Shown here one piece after another: positions 35,441 through 49,700 of a DNA stretch of 64,000 nt. Each line of letters opens with the position of its first letter. Within the stretch, counting starts at the first letter, position 1. The position numbers were made by a program, and so were the translations under genes. The notes beneath the pieces were generated by a model. That model saw nothing but the letters and a program-made list of their open reading frames with translations. It searched no databases and was not told the DNA's origin. This stretch comes from Lycocorax pyrrhopterus obiensis (taxonomy: Eukaryota; Chordata; Aves; Passeriformes; Paradisaeidae), in contig JACSVZ010000022.1 in NCBI GenBank assembly GCA_014706295.1, positions 11,736,830 through 11,800,829 of the forward strand, given 5' to 3'.

Positions 35441-38400
35441 GCTCTCAGGGCAGGCTGGGCTTGTCCCTGCCGTGCTGCAGCATCCTTCGTTCCCAACAGG
35501 AACGCGGTGGGGAGAGCTCCCCAAACCTGCCCATCCCAGCGCTCACTGTGCTACTTCAGCTATGAAAAGTCTGCTGCTGTTTCAATCGTTGGACAATAAC
35601 GATCTTCCTTGAAAAAAAAAAAAACCAAACAAAAAAGAGACTCAGCTCCAATCCTGAGAGTGTTTTACAGTAACAAGATAAAGGATTTCAGCTCTTGCCA
35701 GCTTCTCCCATGTAAAACGCAGAAGGAAAAAAGATTATTGCTCCCATAAATAACCTTGTAAAACGTGCCCTTTAAATTAGACATTAATGTTTCTACTTAA
35801 GACACAAAAACAAGGAAGAGAAGCTACTAAAAATGTATTATCTCCCCATCTCAAGCCTGGGAAACAGCCAAGTGAGCAGAGTGAGGGCACAGCAGGCAGG
35901 GATATCTGGGGCTGCTGAGGATGGAGCTGTGCTTGGAAAGCTGCCTGTGGGGATGATGGGCAGGGAGATGGACTAAAACTTGTCCTGAGAGGACAGAGCA
36001 CCACTGTAAACCTGCAGCTGCCACAGAGGAGGTGACTGGAGTGGCTGTTCTCCCAACACGGACCAGGGCCAAGCTCATGAAATGAGTCAGCAGCCTTGAC
36101 ACAAACTAGAGGAGGGTTTTTCCCCTTCAGCTGCATAAAATTTAATTGTGCAAATTATCGATACTGGATGATAAGCCTCAAAATCTAAATTAATTCAACA
36201 AAGGAATTAGGTAAATTCATGCAGGACAGGTGTTGGTACAGAACATGAAAATCCAAATGACTACTTGTTTTCAGTGACAGAAGCTGCAAGAATACATTAG
36301 TGGAGAGTTCACTCACAATTTCTTCTCTATCCCTGATTTCTGCTCCTGGTTCACACCAGAACAAAGATCGAGGCCTGGAAGAACTTCCATCAGCTCAACA
36401 CCCTGAATGTCACAACCTCAGGGCTTTTTACACTGACATTTAGGGGGAAGAGCATCTCACCAATTCAGGAGAAAAGGTATGTTAAACCAAAGCCCCGTGC
36501 TCACAGCACCAAGCTCTTATTTAACCTCAGCAGTGTCCTTTGCAGATCTGACAGCTTTCTCCCAAAGCATTTTTTTCCCTTTTGTGAAGGGAATATAGGG
36601 AATACACCCAGCAAGCTGCTGTTAACTCCATCCTGGAGGTGACAGAATTTCAGGGCTGGGAAAAGCAATCCCTGAGTATGTCTCCCTCACTCCCCATACA
36701 TGCAGGGATTAATTAAATTGAATTAGTTATCACCTCGATCTACAGATGAAAAGTGCTTTCCATGGCATGGCTTCAGAGTCCAATCTATAATGAATATGCA
36801 GAGTCCATCTAGGTCTCCCCTCCAGAGGAACTGCAGTGTCTCCAATTTTCTGTTTCCACAGATTAGCAAGTAGTTTGACTCATTAAGTGTTCAGAAAATA
36901 CAGAGGCACCTCTGGGTACAGCCAAATATCTTTGTTCTCAGTTCCCAACTTTGTTCCATCAAATAGGTTTAGCACCCTTTCATTTTTTTTTGTTTCTTTC
37001 TTTTTTTCCTGGCAGGGCTGAGGAAAAGACAGGAAGAAATCAGATGAGTTTGTTTTGAAAAGCTGTAAAAAGATAAAAAAACTGTTTGTAAATCTTGCCA
37101 GGAGTGAGCACAGAGGACACCAGGAGCTGTCACAGCCGTCCTTGTCCGCAGCTGCAAAATTTGCCTTAGTCCTTTGCCTAAATTTTGTCCTCCCTGTGGC
37201 AGTTCAGGCTCTGCATTTCAAGCAGAGAGCTGGAAAAATCTCCCGTGCAGGGGAGCAGAGCCTGGCAAGAGACAGATTCAGATTTTTCCTGCTCTGAGCT
37301 GGCACATCCGATGCCAGCAGGCTGCAGCAGGCAGCCAGCCAGCACTGCTCGCCCCACACACCAAGTCTGATTTAGCTGAAGCAAAAAAACCCTAAAAAAA
37401 AAATTTTAAAAGGGGTTCCCTGCCAACATCAACACAATAAAATCCCTGATTTGCACGGCCCGTGTTTCCTCTGGCCTCCCCCGGGCCAGCTGACACGGAG
37501 CCGTCCTTGCCACAGAGCATTTCCCTGGGTAAGTCCTTGTCCCCGGCACGGTGTGCTCACCTGGGCTGGAGCCCGGCCAGCTGGGCTGGCAGCAGAGTGC
37601 CCAGCATTGTTCGGGAGCCAGGCCCTCCCTGCTGCTTTGGGAAAAGTTGTTTCTATTCGGCAGTAAAGGTCACAGGCCACCCCCGGGGCTGTTTGTGCTT
37701 AACTCATTGGTGTCGGTGCCACAGCAAACGCTGGAGGCCACCTCGCATCGACCCCCTCCCCTTGGAACAGCACATCGGCAATTCTGGGGCATCTTGCACG
37801 GAGACCCCTCATCCACAGCAGCCAGGGAATGGTCCTGTAGCCATTAAAGCCAGCCTGGAGGTTGCTGTGCAGCAGAGAAGCACATTGCACCCTGGAGAAT
37901 CCTCACTCCTGTGCTGGAAGCTGGGACTGGACAGGCGCACTCTCAGAGCCCGAGAAAAGCGGGAAGATTTATTACCACCTAGTGGCAGAAAACGAACACG
38001 TTATTCAGCAATTTCTCATTACCCAGTAATAAATCTGAGCTGGAGCTCTCCTGTCATTGAGTGTCCTTCATTTTGTTCCAGAAAAAAATTGGATTTTTGA
38101 GCAATATGTTGCTTCTTTCCACAGAAAAGAGAGGCTGCAAGCAATCAAATGCAAGTCAAAATAATTTGCTTGGCTTCAAAGTAACAAATTGGAGGATCTT
38201 TGTTGCCCTTAAAATTGTAAACAAATACAGCTCAGTTGTGGTTCTCCAACTACAAGGAATAAAAATTTAGCTTGGAAAAAAACAAACCAAAAAACAAACA
38301 CCGAAAAATTAAATTCTCCCATGATTGCATTGCTTCAGGACCTGCAGCTTTAATGAAAACACCACCAAGTACTCACCTTCTTTATGAACTAATAAAAGTT

Positions 38401-38766
38401 TTCACTGGGAAAAAAGAAAACCAACAAAGAACAAATGACAACAAAATAAATGCTCTTACACAACAAGACACAGAACCTGCGTCACCTCCACTTCCCCATT
38501 CCTCAACATCAGAAGAAACATTTCAGCCTGCCAACAGTCCTTAACTTTCAGCTCCCATACCAGTGTGTGGGTGTGAGACTTCAAAGCAGGGTAGAGAAGT
38601 TTAATTCCCTCTGTTCACCCTCAGGGTGAGCCTCTGCAGTGTGTTTTTTAAAGATCAATCAGGTGTTGCAGACCACTGGGACAGGGACACAGAGACTTCC
38701 TTGTCCCTGCTTTGGAACATCTCCGAGATGCACCTCAGCTGCCCCAGCTCCACAGAAGCCCTCAGG

Positions 38767-38815
38767 ACTTGAGGATCTTAGAGGTCTTTTCCAGTCAAAA
38801 TGATTCAATGATTCA
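38767..38815 (+). mobile_element. CR1 LINE 3' tail fragment
   Basis: A short relic reading GAGGATCTTAGAGGTCTTTT followed by a degenerate ATTCAATGATTC tail, as in the extreme 3' end of CR1 in plus orientation. Confidence 0.65.
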
Positions 38816-39605
38816 GGGAGGAGCAGACTGCAGAGCAGCACTCAGAGCTCCCCAGCATGGTCTGGACACCCTGACCTAGGTCAGGGCCATGCCAGGGCCA
38901 AATCTAGACCCACATTTCTCCCAGAGAAGGAACGTTCAAGCTTCAGAGGTGGGGGAAGTCTCCAGTCTCCTGCTGTGATGGGAATGTGCTAATTATGTTA
39001 CAATTAGCCTGGGCTGTACACAGCCAAAGGAACCACTCCTGGCAGGGGAAGTGTAATCCTATCAGGAGCCATTAAAAAGAGCTGCTGGCTGTTGCTGTGC
39101 CCACCTGTATTGGGAGCAATGAGAGACAGCCCTGTACCGGCTCTGCACCACGAGTCTGCTCTTCCTCGTCGTAAAGAAAGGGCTCTTACACTGGTTTAGC
39201 AGCGAGGGCCGGGATAACAGGGGTAACATAAAGCCTAGAACTGGGTATTTGTTACAGCGTGAGCTTTAAACTGCCTCCACACAGCCTGGTGCACTCTGGC
39301 AGAGAGACGGGAGAGCTGAAATCCCAAGGCAGGAAACAGAATCAAAGCCACCTGTGTGTGGCTGAAGGACAGGAATTTGCCCCGCGTTGGCTTAATGCAG
39401 CATGAAAGTCTCAGGCAGAGGACAGGATGGGGCTGTGGGTAAGCAGATCCATGAGCAGGAACACATTTCCAGCCCTGCATCCAGCTGTTAAACCTCGTAC
39501 AAGGTTCCCTCAGAGCCATCCATGCCGTGACACAATCCCCTCTAGAGGAAGGAAGGTGAAGGGACAAGTGAAGATCTCTGCCGGCAGCTCTGAAAGGAGC
39601 ATCTT

Positions 39606-39699
39606 CACAGAATCATGAAATCGTTTGGGGTGGAAAGGACCTTCAAGGTCATCTAGTTCCAACCCCTGCTCCGTGGGCAGCGACACTCACTAGGCCAGC
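39606..39699 (-). mobile_element. CR1 LINE 3' tail fragment
   Basis: It reads CACAGAATCATGAAATCGTT, GGAAAGGACCTTCAAGGTCA and TCTAGTTCCAACCCCTGC, the reverse complement of the CR1 3' end. Its subfamily appears to differ from the 13.6 kb copy (CTTCAAGGTCATCTAG rather than CTTAAAGCTCATCCCA). Confidence 0.88.
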
Positions 39700-42600
39700 A
39701 TTATCTGTGTGAGCTGGTGCATTGCCCCCGTCCTTCCTCACACCCAGTGGCAGAGAGGGTTTTTGTGGCCTTTAGCACATCGTTAAAACCCCTTCCCAGC
39801 CACCATCAGAGAGAGGACAGGCATTTAACAGACGTGGGAATGGGAGAGTCTGTTCTGCAGAGGCTGAATTTGTCAAGCTGGGATCTCACCAGCAGCCTAG
39901 ATTACACAAGAAGTATTTATTCCACTTCTCTGATATGCTTTCTGCTCCCTCCCAAGGTCTGTGACCAGCTTAGAGACACACCTTGGTGTGGGCAAGAAGT
40001 TTAAGAGAGTTGCAGCACCCTCAGCTTCAGATTCTATCTCTTCTTGCCAGTCCTGCAGTAACACTGGGCAGCTTGACTTGACTGGTGAAGCCCTGTCTGG
40101 GCAGACTAAATTTGTAATTCAAGTCCAGTGCATTGAGCTGCACCCCAAAAGTGACAGCTGGTGGCTGGAGTCAATAGGCAATTTGTGAACACAGAATTAA
40201 AACAGCAATTCCATCTCGAACGGTATCAAGCTTCAATGCAACAACAACACACAGAAAAGGTTCTGTAAGGAAGAAAATTCCTAATTTGACCTTGATCACA
40301 ACAGCCTTTATATAGGCTGGCACATCAATTTACATATACTAACCATCCATGTCAGCAGAGTAGGGAAAAAAATGTATATACAAGTAGTTTTTGCCCTAGG
40401 TAGTAAAACACCATTCCATTGAAGACACAATGAGCAATCCAGTGCAGAACTGCTGATGCTAAGCAGCAGCACTTCTCAATCAGAAGTGGTGAATTTTTTT
40501 TTCATAAAAGACACACTCCAGCCTTTCTGTGTTTCCCGGAAGAAGCTGATTTATCTCTTGTAAAATTCACCAGCCTCAGCAACGCAGAGCAGCCTCTCCG
40601 AGGGAGCACACTTTGGCAGGGCTTAGAGGGAAAGACAAGAACTGATTCCCAAAGTGTGCAGAGCTGATAGCACTGGATTGTCCTGCTTGAGCAGTGGTCA
40701 CGATGCTGGTGAGGTACAACACGACTGTTCTTGGCAGTCTTTGCAGCCAGCTCTGCCAGAGACTCCCTCCCACTCACTCTCAGCAATTTCAAGTGCAAGA
40801 AGGCTGCTCCTTGGAGATCTTTTCAGTATTTCTTTCAGCTCTTCTGTGTTTAGCCACTTAAACGTTGCCATCAGGGCAGTGTTGGTGAAATGCAGACTGG
40901 AGGCAAAGCATCATCTGAGGATAAAAAACCAGGGCGGTTTCATCTCACCTAAAGCAAATGTCAGCACCTTGCTCAGGAGGAGCTGACCTTTCTTTTCCGG
41001 CCTTCCTGAGGAGATGCAGCTTCTTGCTGACAGAGCACAAATGCCTGGAGCTGACACAGCCAGGCAGCATCTCTTGGCCTCCTGCAAATCAGTGACCGAA
41101 CAGACGAGGAATAATCACACTGCAGGTCTGTCAGAGCTTCAGGGTTCACAGCTTCCCAACAGGACAACGCAGCTCCACCTTGTTTTCCTCGTGGGATTTT
41201 CACTTTTCACCCCATGGCTGCATCCTGCAAACCTCTGTCAAAGTACTGGAGAGCCTCAGGGGGTACAGGTGTACTGGGCTGAGCCTGTGGAGTTTGGAGA
41301 GGTGATGGTGAAGCTCCTGAGCCCACAGCCTGCTGAAGGCTCCTGTGGATGAACCTCCTGGAATAAGTGGAGTGCAGGAGGAGGGAAACCAGGGCACATC
41401 TCCAGTGCCTGGCTGCACACCTCAGAGGGCACGAGAGTTTGGTGGCTTAAAGTGAGTGAGCTGGGAAGCCCAGAGTCACCTTCTGAGCCTGTATCTACCT
41501 TGGAGGGCACCTACACAGAGAAGTAATGGCAGAAAGCTCCAACTGGACTTGCTGCTGGTACTGGGATGGCACTGAGGGGGCCATGGCAATGCAGCAGTGA
41601 CCTGTCCTCCCTCAAGTCCAAGAGTGGTGTTTTCTGGTCTAGACTCCACTTTTTTCTATCAGCTTTTACCGACTGTGCTCAGTCTGAAATCCAGAATACA
41701 CATCACTGCTTTCACGGTGTTTTGTTTTCAGGTCATTGGCGCTGGATGTTGTCAGAATAAAGGGTCAAAATCCTCTCCCCAGAACCAGCATATCCTGTTT
41801 ACTGCCCATGTGAAAACTATGCACCTGACAGAGCAGCCCTTACAACAGGAATGGACACAGCCTATCTGTGGAATAATACCAGTGATGTTATCAAACACAA
41901 ATGTCCATTTGTGTAAAAATCAGTAAAATTACCTCTACAAGGCAAGTAGGATTCAGTCCTGCTGACTAAGAACATAATAGAAGATATTTTAAATTTGCAC
42001 AAAGCCCAGTGCAGTCATCTGGAGTACTCACGTGGCTGTTTGGCTCATGAAGGAAACTGGAACCTGAATGTGAAACACCACCACAGCTGAAGGATTTGTC
42101 AGAGGAATCTCGCTTCTTGCAGGAAAACTGCTTTAGAAGTTACCTTTTTCTGCTGTAATAAGTACCTTTGTAGACAAGCTAATAAAAATCTCAGAGTACA
42201 TAAATCTATTTGCACTTTAATTTCTATTGTATAGTTCTCCTTAAATAAAGAAGGCAGACAATGTCTCCAAACTCTTCCTAAGTAAGAGCTTGAAGTTAGA
42301 CTGTGAAACTCCAATGAAATATAAAGATGTTTTTGGCTCTATTAATGTTGGCAGCTTCCTTTCTCCTTTGTTACTGGCAGGGAAGAAGATGCCTGACACC
42401 AGCACCTGGGCTGAAAATTAACTGAAGTCTCCTGAAAAAGGGCTGACCACCGTTCTGCTCCGTATCTCTTTGCTTTATTATTATACTCTTTAAAAGATGA
42501 CACTGCAGTTCAAGTCCAGAACCACTCTACAGAACAATGAATAGTGTTCACTGAAATCGCCGTTCCTGTGAACTTCACAAAAAAACACAGCAGGAAAATT

Positions 42601-45600
42601 AAAGATACAGTACTCCAGACTGACCAAGTTTCTGCTGGCATGGGAGTGAAAGAGGGTTCTACAGCTAGAGGCCACTAAGCCATTAGGATCAAACTCTTAA
42701 TAATGGCCATGGAAATGTTTCTTGATTTCTGTTTAAATCACTGATTGCTCAAACCTTTAACTGGGTCACCGAAATTTAGTATTTCAGCCAAAATAAGCTA
42801 AGAACTGAAATACTTGTGCAGAATGCTACTCTCCAAGAGGACCACTGTATCTTTAAATGTATCCTGGATTAAACAAAGGCTTTATCTACACTTGTTAAAT
42901 TATTGCACAGACCATTACACTGACAAGTACATTATGAACCCATGGAATGTTACACTCTGGCCTGGAAAATAAAAGCAGCAGCATTATCCTTGAGGTCTCA
43001 GCCATGAGGGAGAGCTGGCCAAGCACTTCTTGAATTGTAATAATTATTAATAGGTTTCAAGACACAAATGAAACATTTTAAAATAATCCCTAACTGCTAG
43101 GATTATGTTTGGGAGCATTCTCCAAGACTTTCACTCTTTTGCAAGTGGCACTTAGTTTGATTTCTTGACATTTTTCTTGTATCAGGCTACCTGCAGGAAT
43201 CCAGCTGCTCTGCATTTTCCAAAGTTGAAGCCATACAAAGAAATAAAAGCTTGGGTCACCGTGGGATTTGAACCAGCCATTGCAATGTCCAGTTGGTGCA
43301 GCGGTTTCACCTACTGCACATCTCCTGGCAGTTTGCTTGTTTGACTTAAAACTGCAACTGCACGGGGTGAGATGGAAAGGGGAGCAGAGCCCCGGTCACC
43401 CCAGCACAGGGGGAGCCCACGGTGACACCAGGGCCCTGCCAAACCACACACTGAGACTCATGGCTGGATCCTCACTCAGCCAGGCAGCCTCAGCTCCAGC
43501 AGCCTGCACTCAATGCCTCTGCTCCTCATCAGGCCAAAAAGGGAGGATCTGGGGAGAGGAGGAGGAATTAAAAAATAAAAAAAAGTCTGATTCATCAACA
43601 CTTGCTCTGCACATGCAACTTGATGGGATGCATTTCTTCATAGTGCAGAAACCTCCCAGCCACCTACTCTGAAAAAAAGTAAAATTCAATAAAACAGAGG
43701 GTGTGCAAAAGAAAATGCCCTTGTTTTGCCCTCTCCTCTGGAAGACATGATCACACGTTGAGGCTCAGACAAGTCATTAAAAAATGCCCATGTGCCTGTC
43801 AAACTAACCAGCTGGCACACTGGTTTTGTGTCTGCACTTACACCTTCTGCCATAATACTGGGTTTTCTGGATCTTCCAGGAACATCTTTCTGCCAGTTGT
43901 AGCATTTTGTTGCTTCCCTACAACACTGAAGAAAGAAGATGGCAACTGTTCTGTCCCTGTCTCCTCAACTGGAGGGAATACTCACCCAAAGCTTCTGCTT
44001 GAGCAGGGCTCTGGCTGTTTGATTTAGAACATAAAAGTTTCAAAAGCTACAAAAATCTAATCAGAAGAACAAAAAAATGGCTCATGTCAATCGTGGCTGC
44101 AACTGATACATAAATAAACCACTTCTGTCCCAGGCAAAGCTCACAGCTGAGGAGAACGTGCACACACACATCACAACACCATTGATTGAGTGGACTGAAA
44201 TAAAGATTCTCCTGCCACGAGGCATTTCAGGAGGTTTATGAATGAGAAACTGTAATAAATTTGTACAGAAGAAGCTGAATCAGCTTCAGACTGGGCAGCA
44301 GACACATTGACAAGGAGGCAACAGAAGTGTAAGCATAAAAAAACAAAGTTATGTTTGACATGCAGCTAAGCTATGACAAAGTTATACTTGGAACTGGAGA
44401 AAAAGTAGAAAAAAATCCTTGTTTTACAGTCAGGCTGTGAACTGCTGCCAGTGGTACCATGAGCAGCATTCCAAACCGAGAGCTCTCATGCCTTTGGCAC
44501 TTCCAAAGGGTCAGTAACAGCAAGGACACCTCAGGAATGGCTCAGCCTGGAGGAGCACTTGGGTCTGGAGCAGCTCTGGGTCCTGCTGCAGAGGCTCAGA
44601 GACCACAAGCTTCAGACCACGCTCTCAGGAGAAGCAGGGGGGAAAAAAGAAATCCCAACTCTTGTGGAACAGGGTGAGAGAAGACTGGAAAAATATTCTG
44701 TTCACCATCTGAAAGATCCTATTAATAGAAATACAGAATCAGGCTGTAAATAGAGCTACGTCTACTCAGGCTTAAGCCTTTAAAATCTGCTACTTTTGAG
44801 GAAATTAATTTTCTTTCCTTTTTAAACTGTTGATACTACTATCTGCGCAAAAACCTCTGTGAGGAGTAAAAGAAGTGAAGTGTTATTTAAGGTAATTTTG
44901 ACACCTTCAGTTGGTTGTTGAACAAATAAACCATTTTTAAAAAGAAAAGGCTTTTTAGGTCAGTAATAGGATCTACAGGGTTCACAGAAAGAACTCCATG
45001 CTGGTAAAGCAGACCACATAGAACATCATGATTTGAGTTTTCAAGCAAGCTGATTGTTTTTGTGCTGAGGGTACATTCACAACCCATCCTCCAAAATAAA
45101 ATGGGATACCTATGACATCTTTGATGTTAAAGTCACAATTATTCTATAGAAGTTATGGTTTGTGCCATGCAAAGCGATTTGCTGGGTCAAAACTGACACA
45201 TAACTCAATCTCCTGTTCCAGTCCTTAATGCTGACAAGGAGTTTCTCAAGTTTCCAAAATAGTGTTTCTTTAACAAGATCCAGGAAGAAAATGTGGAGAA
45301 ATATATGACAGAAACAGAGATACAGCTTGACACACTAAAGAATCGTTTGGAAAACATCTGCTTAAATTAAATTTTACTATTAAATCCAGACATCTACTCA
45401 TCTTGAAAGGGGCTTGCTGCCAGGCTCTTTCCTCAATGTTCTCATATTTTCCACCCATTTTTTCTTGCTGGAATCTTCTTTATAATATTTTTTTTTTTTT
45501 TTGCTGCCAGGTTGCCAAACAAATGTCCAGAAGGCCATAAGCAGCAGAAAGACTTCATTTTTAACAGCATTAATAAAATACTACACGGGTAGAAGGAAGA

Positions 45601-46433
45601 AAGAGAAAAAAGAGAGCGCATAAAATACTCAAACCGGGGCAAGGGTGTAGGTGAGGAAGGAAAACACCAGAGCTTTGCTTTTCTGTGTAGCAGAGCTGCA
45701 CAATACAAACTCAATCCACTGAGTAAGGTGGGCAAGTAGAGCCATTCTGGATATCCCTTGAGAGCTCAGGTCAAACCTGTCAGTTTACACAAATAATCAT
45801 CTAGCTCTAGATTCCTTCTGAATTCTAAAGGGAAAAAATAAGTTTTAAAATATTAAAAAAAAAAATTAAGTAATGTCACAATGTTTAAAAACAAAGCTCC
45901 AATAAAAAATATGTTAAAGACCATCTTGAATTGCCAGACTTCCTGTAGTCAGAGCAATCCATAAGGCATTGGAACTAGATGTATCCAACTGCAGCTTGCT
46001 CAGTTAATGGCTGTCTTTCCAAGTCACACCCTGTCCTTTGTTTGCATTAAACACCCCAAATCTCATATTAGATGAGGACTGGATGAACACCTATTAACCT
46101 ACACATGCAAGGTTGTGCCATGGAAGTGTCCTTGCACTGATTTCTTTCCTTTAACATTCGTGTTAAGAAAGTTGCTGTAGCCAGCTCCAATAGTGCAAGG
46201 AGAGTATCATTACCACTATCCTTAAAAAAGGGAGAGCCACCTTTATGTAAGAAAAGATTCAGATGCTACTTTTTTTTTCCCTAAACCGGGGTAGAAGGAA
46301 GGAGAATGAATGGGAAGCACAAACAGATCAGAAAGGTCAACCATGATACTCCAGGTGTGTGTAAAACTTCCTCCCCTCCATCAGCCAGCACAGCCTCCCT
46401 TTCCCAGCTGTGCAAAGCAGGGTTAACAGAGTC

Positions 46434-46761
46434 CTAAAAGTCATCCCACGCATTTTTTGTTGCCTTAGGAGGTTTTCTGGTCTTGCTCTCCCCTCCTGTG
46501 TTCTCCCAGTTGGTCTCCCAGTTTTCCCAGCTGTCGCTGTTACTGTTCTTGTTGGAGACTGTTCCCGAGCCCCACACGTCCCAGCTATCCGAGCTCTTCT
46601 TCTCTGTGGAATTGTCCACATAGGTCCAGCTCTCACTGCTTGGAGATTTATGAGCTTTTGGTGGATCTGAGTTGCCAAAGGTCTCCCAGAAGCTTTGATC
46701 TACAGCATTGTTCTGGTAGCCCTCCCCTCCACTGTTCTGGTAGCTGTCTCCCTCAGCTGGT
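46434..46761 (-). CDS. ARFGAP1: ARFGAP1 last coding exon (tryptophan-rich tail)
   Basis: It encodes PAEGDSYQNSGGEGYQNNAV, DQSFWETFGNSDPPKAHKSP, SSESWTYVDNSTEKKSSDSW and onward to NAWDDF, with stop TAG at 46436-46434. The many Trp-centred motifs fit the coat-binding tail. The human protein ends in WDNQNW instead. Confidence 0.97.
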
Positions 46762-49700
46762 CTTTTGGGGAGTGTGGGGTGGGGAAGGAAGGTAGAAATA
46801 AATTAGTTATGCCAAACATAACAATAAAAATCAATGACCCCAAAGAAAACTATAATTCTACTGCCCTTTGCTTAAAAAAAACCCAAAACCCTCATGATAA
46901 GGGCAGAACTAAATATTGCTCCAAATGACGTAAGTTTGCAGTCTAATTCACAGATTGTTAATAGATTTAACAGGCCCAGGGCAAGGGAATGTGCCTTTGG
47001 AGTAAGTTTTAAACCAACAGGTGTGCATTGCTTTGTTCTCAGTTTAAAAAGAGTTATAAACAAAGTTATACTGAATTCCTCCCTATTACATAGAGGAGAA
47101 CTGTTAGCAAAGACAGAATAAATTATTAATATTGAAAAATTACCTTTCACTATTATACTGCAGAGAATGTACAGGAGAAAAATTATGTGTTTAAAGAGAC
47201 AGAAAATAGGAAAAAAAATTACCTTTCAGAATTATCATCTGGTTTGCCTGAAAAGAAAGTGGTGACATCTCTCCATCCCTTACTTCCCACTCCCTGAACC
47301 TACAGAAAAAAAAAGACACTCCATTCATTGGGATTGAACCAACACTTCTGCCAAATCCAACAGCAAATGCCACAATACATTCCCCCACTTGTTGCAATAA
47401 ATCAAACACATTTAACTGACAGCTCATTAATGTTTTTGCTGGGCAGTTCCGTGGTGGATGTAAAGAACATACATTTGACAGCACCGTGCTGCTGGAAGGG
47501 GTGGGAAGCGGGTCAGGTTTAGCTTTTTCACCCACTGGTGTTAACATCTTTTTGAATTCTCTCCTAGACTTCCTTGACAAAAATACTGGAATTAGTCCTT
47601 ACATAAAATTCAACTTAATGAAAGCACTGATGTTTTATGATTAATGTAACTTTTATTTATGTTTCTAATGTTCTAAAAAGCTACTTTCACTCTGTTTCAG
47701 CGTTATTTCACTACCCCTGTAAAACAGGCCAAAAGTTGAGTCCCGGAATTGGATTAGAAATACAAATTCTGAAGTGACACCATGGAAGGTACTATTCTGA
47801 GTTACAGAAGTTACAGACACAGAGGATGAATCCCAGAATTCAGCCTGAGAGCAGCCAGGCTCTAAACAGAACAGGTAACATCATTTATTTTATTTTATTT
47901 TATTCAAATAGTACCAAAATCTAAGACACTGAGCTGGTCTATGAGAGAGTTTCCAGTGCTGACTTTCCCAGTGCGAGAAGACACACATTCCTGGGTAACA
48001 CCATGCAAGTTATCACCACAGGTGTTAGTTTGTGTAGGATTTCTGTGCTTGGCAGCCTCAGACAGCACTTACCACGTCACCGAGAGCAGCGGAAGGCAAA
48101 GGAGAAAGGTGCAGAGCATTAGTAGGATTTACTGGACCAGTGGAACACAAGCTGTCTCCATATTCCCTCACACATTTTCTTTGCTGTTTGGGACACTGGC
48201 TGTTTATAACCACACCATGTCCTCATTCAAAGTACTAAGAGGACACCACCGTGCCTGTGCAGCTTTCAACATCCCAGCAGAAGTGCTGCCCGCTGAAAAT
48301 GACACTTTCCAAATGTCTATATTCAACACAAGCACAGACCAAAGCTGCATTGGGGTTTTGTATAATTTTTCATAAGAATATGGAGACTGGCTTGACTTGT
48401 TTGGCCTCCTTAAAGCCAGGCAGGCCACCTCATACCTTGCTGGCCAACTGCGATACCCCCGTGGTGACCTCCTCAAATATTTTCCCCTCTTTCACCTATG
48501 TGGACCAAAGTATGGGTAATTAGTCACAAAACAGAAGATTACTGAAACCTTCAGACACGCTCACTTGTGCTTAACAGCTAAAATGTAAAAAAAACCCAAC
48601 CCCAAACTGAATTAAAATAGGTTTAAGTCAAATTAACAAAGCTAAGAAAATGATATACAAAGTCTGTTGATCTATAGTGGAGTGAACCTCAGTCCTTTGA
48701 GTTTGTGGGAATTTTCTATGGCTAAATACCCAGTTTGAGGAAGGTATCACACCCAGTTTGAGGCAGGTATCATTCACACACAGTTCAGGTGGCATTACAC
48801 TACTGCTGAGCACAAAAACACCAGTACAAAAAACATCTGCAAACATGAAGCTTTATAAATATATTCTACCACATATAAAGATTGTGTTTAGAAACTCAGC
48901 AGATCCCTTTTATTCTCTAGCTTTTATAGATGCTTATTTAAATATTAAAAGTGATTTGAACTTTGCTGAAACGCAATAAAACAGGTACCTTTCACCACTT
49001 AATAAATAGCAGTTGTTCCAAAGCAAGTGACTTTGTATAACCATATAGAGAATACTTATTTCAGAAAGTAACACTTATTTAGAACTAACAGCACAACATC
49101 CTAAGGGAAATGGATCTCTTTTTTTTGTTAACACAGAATACATAATTCCTCATTAAATTGTCCTACAAAATAAAAATCAGCTCAAGGAAATGCACCCTAA
49201 AAATAACCCTGAAAATAATGCATCTAAGCCCTCTGAAATAAGCTGTGGATAATTCTAGGGAATAGAAAACCAATTAGAGTCTTCTCCTGTGGTTTGAAAT
49301 GCCATGTAAAGAATGGTGAATTACTAAAGGTAATGAAAGAGAAATTAGTTTGCAATGTCATTAAAACATTGTTTTCAAATGGCTCAAAGATGTTTGTCTG
49401 AATTAAAATAAAGCTGGCAGGTAGAGGGGTAAAACACTTGGAACTTAACACTCTGAGATACAACTACTAATAGATATAAATATATATATTTAAATAACTG
49501 ATTTTGTTTCCATTTAGGGTGCATTTTCCCCTTGTTCCATCTTCCATTATTGAAAGCATGAAATCTATAAAATGGTATCTAACAAGAACGAATGTGACAG
49601 ACTCTGGTGGACATGAGAAAGGTTGGTGGAAGGAATTTACCCCTCATCAACATTTTTCTGATAACAGCCTAACTTTGAGTTGTTTGATGCTTCCCCTTTA

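Larger units (their letters stand above)
34261..46433. other. Intergenic interval between ARFGAP1 and the DEPTOR-like gene
   Basis: Apart from the CpG-rich block at 35.15-35.44 kb and two small CR1 tails (38.8 and 39.6 kb), the interval shows AT-rich DNA with short unrelated open frames and nothing I can assign. The ARFGAP1 3' UTR must occupy its right end, but no AATAAA or ATTAAA in minus orientation was found in the 1 kb after the ARFGAP1 stop codon, so the transcript end is unknown. Confidence 0.55.

Noticed and set aside
34959..35612. Plus-strand open frame of 217 codons across the CpG-rich block
   Set aside because: Low stop density is expected in GC-rich DNA. The translation shows no domain or family resemblance and starts in AT-rich, non-conserved-looking sequence.
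37462..38100. Plus-strand open frame of 212 codons
   Set aside because: Composition is Pro/Ser/Arg/Cys-rich and patternless, as in chance frames of GC-rich DNA. No domain is recognisable.
43250..43330. A perfect-looking tRNA B-box (GGTTCAAATCC) on the minus strand at 43274-43264
   Set aside because: No proper A-box at the right distance and no acceptor or T-stem pairing. At most a decayed tRNA-derived SINE relic.
47941..48375. Plus-strand open frame of 144 codons in ARFGAP1
   Set aside because: It lies in an intron on the opposite strand, with no signal or domain that suggests a gene.
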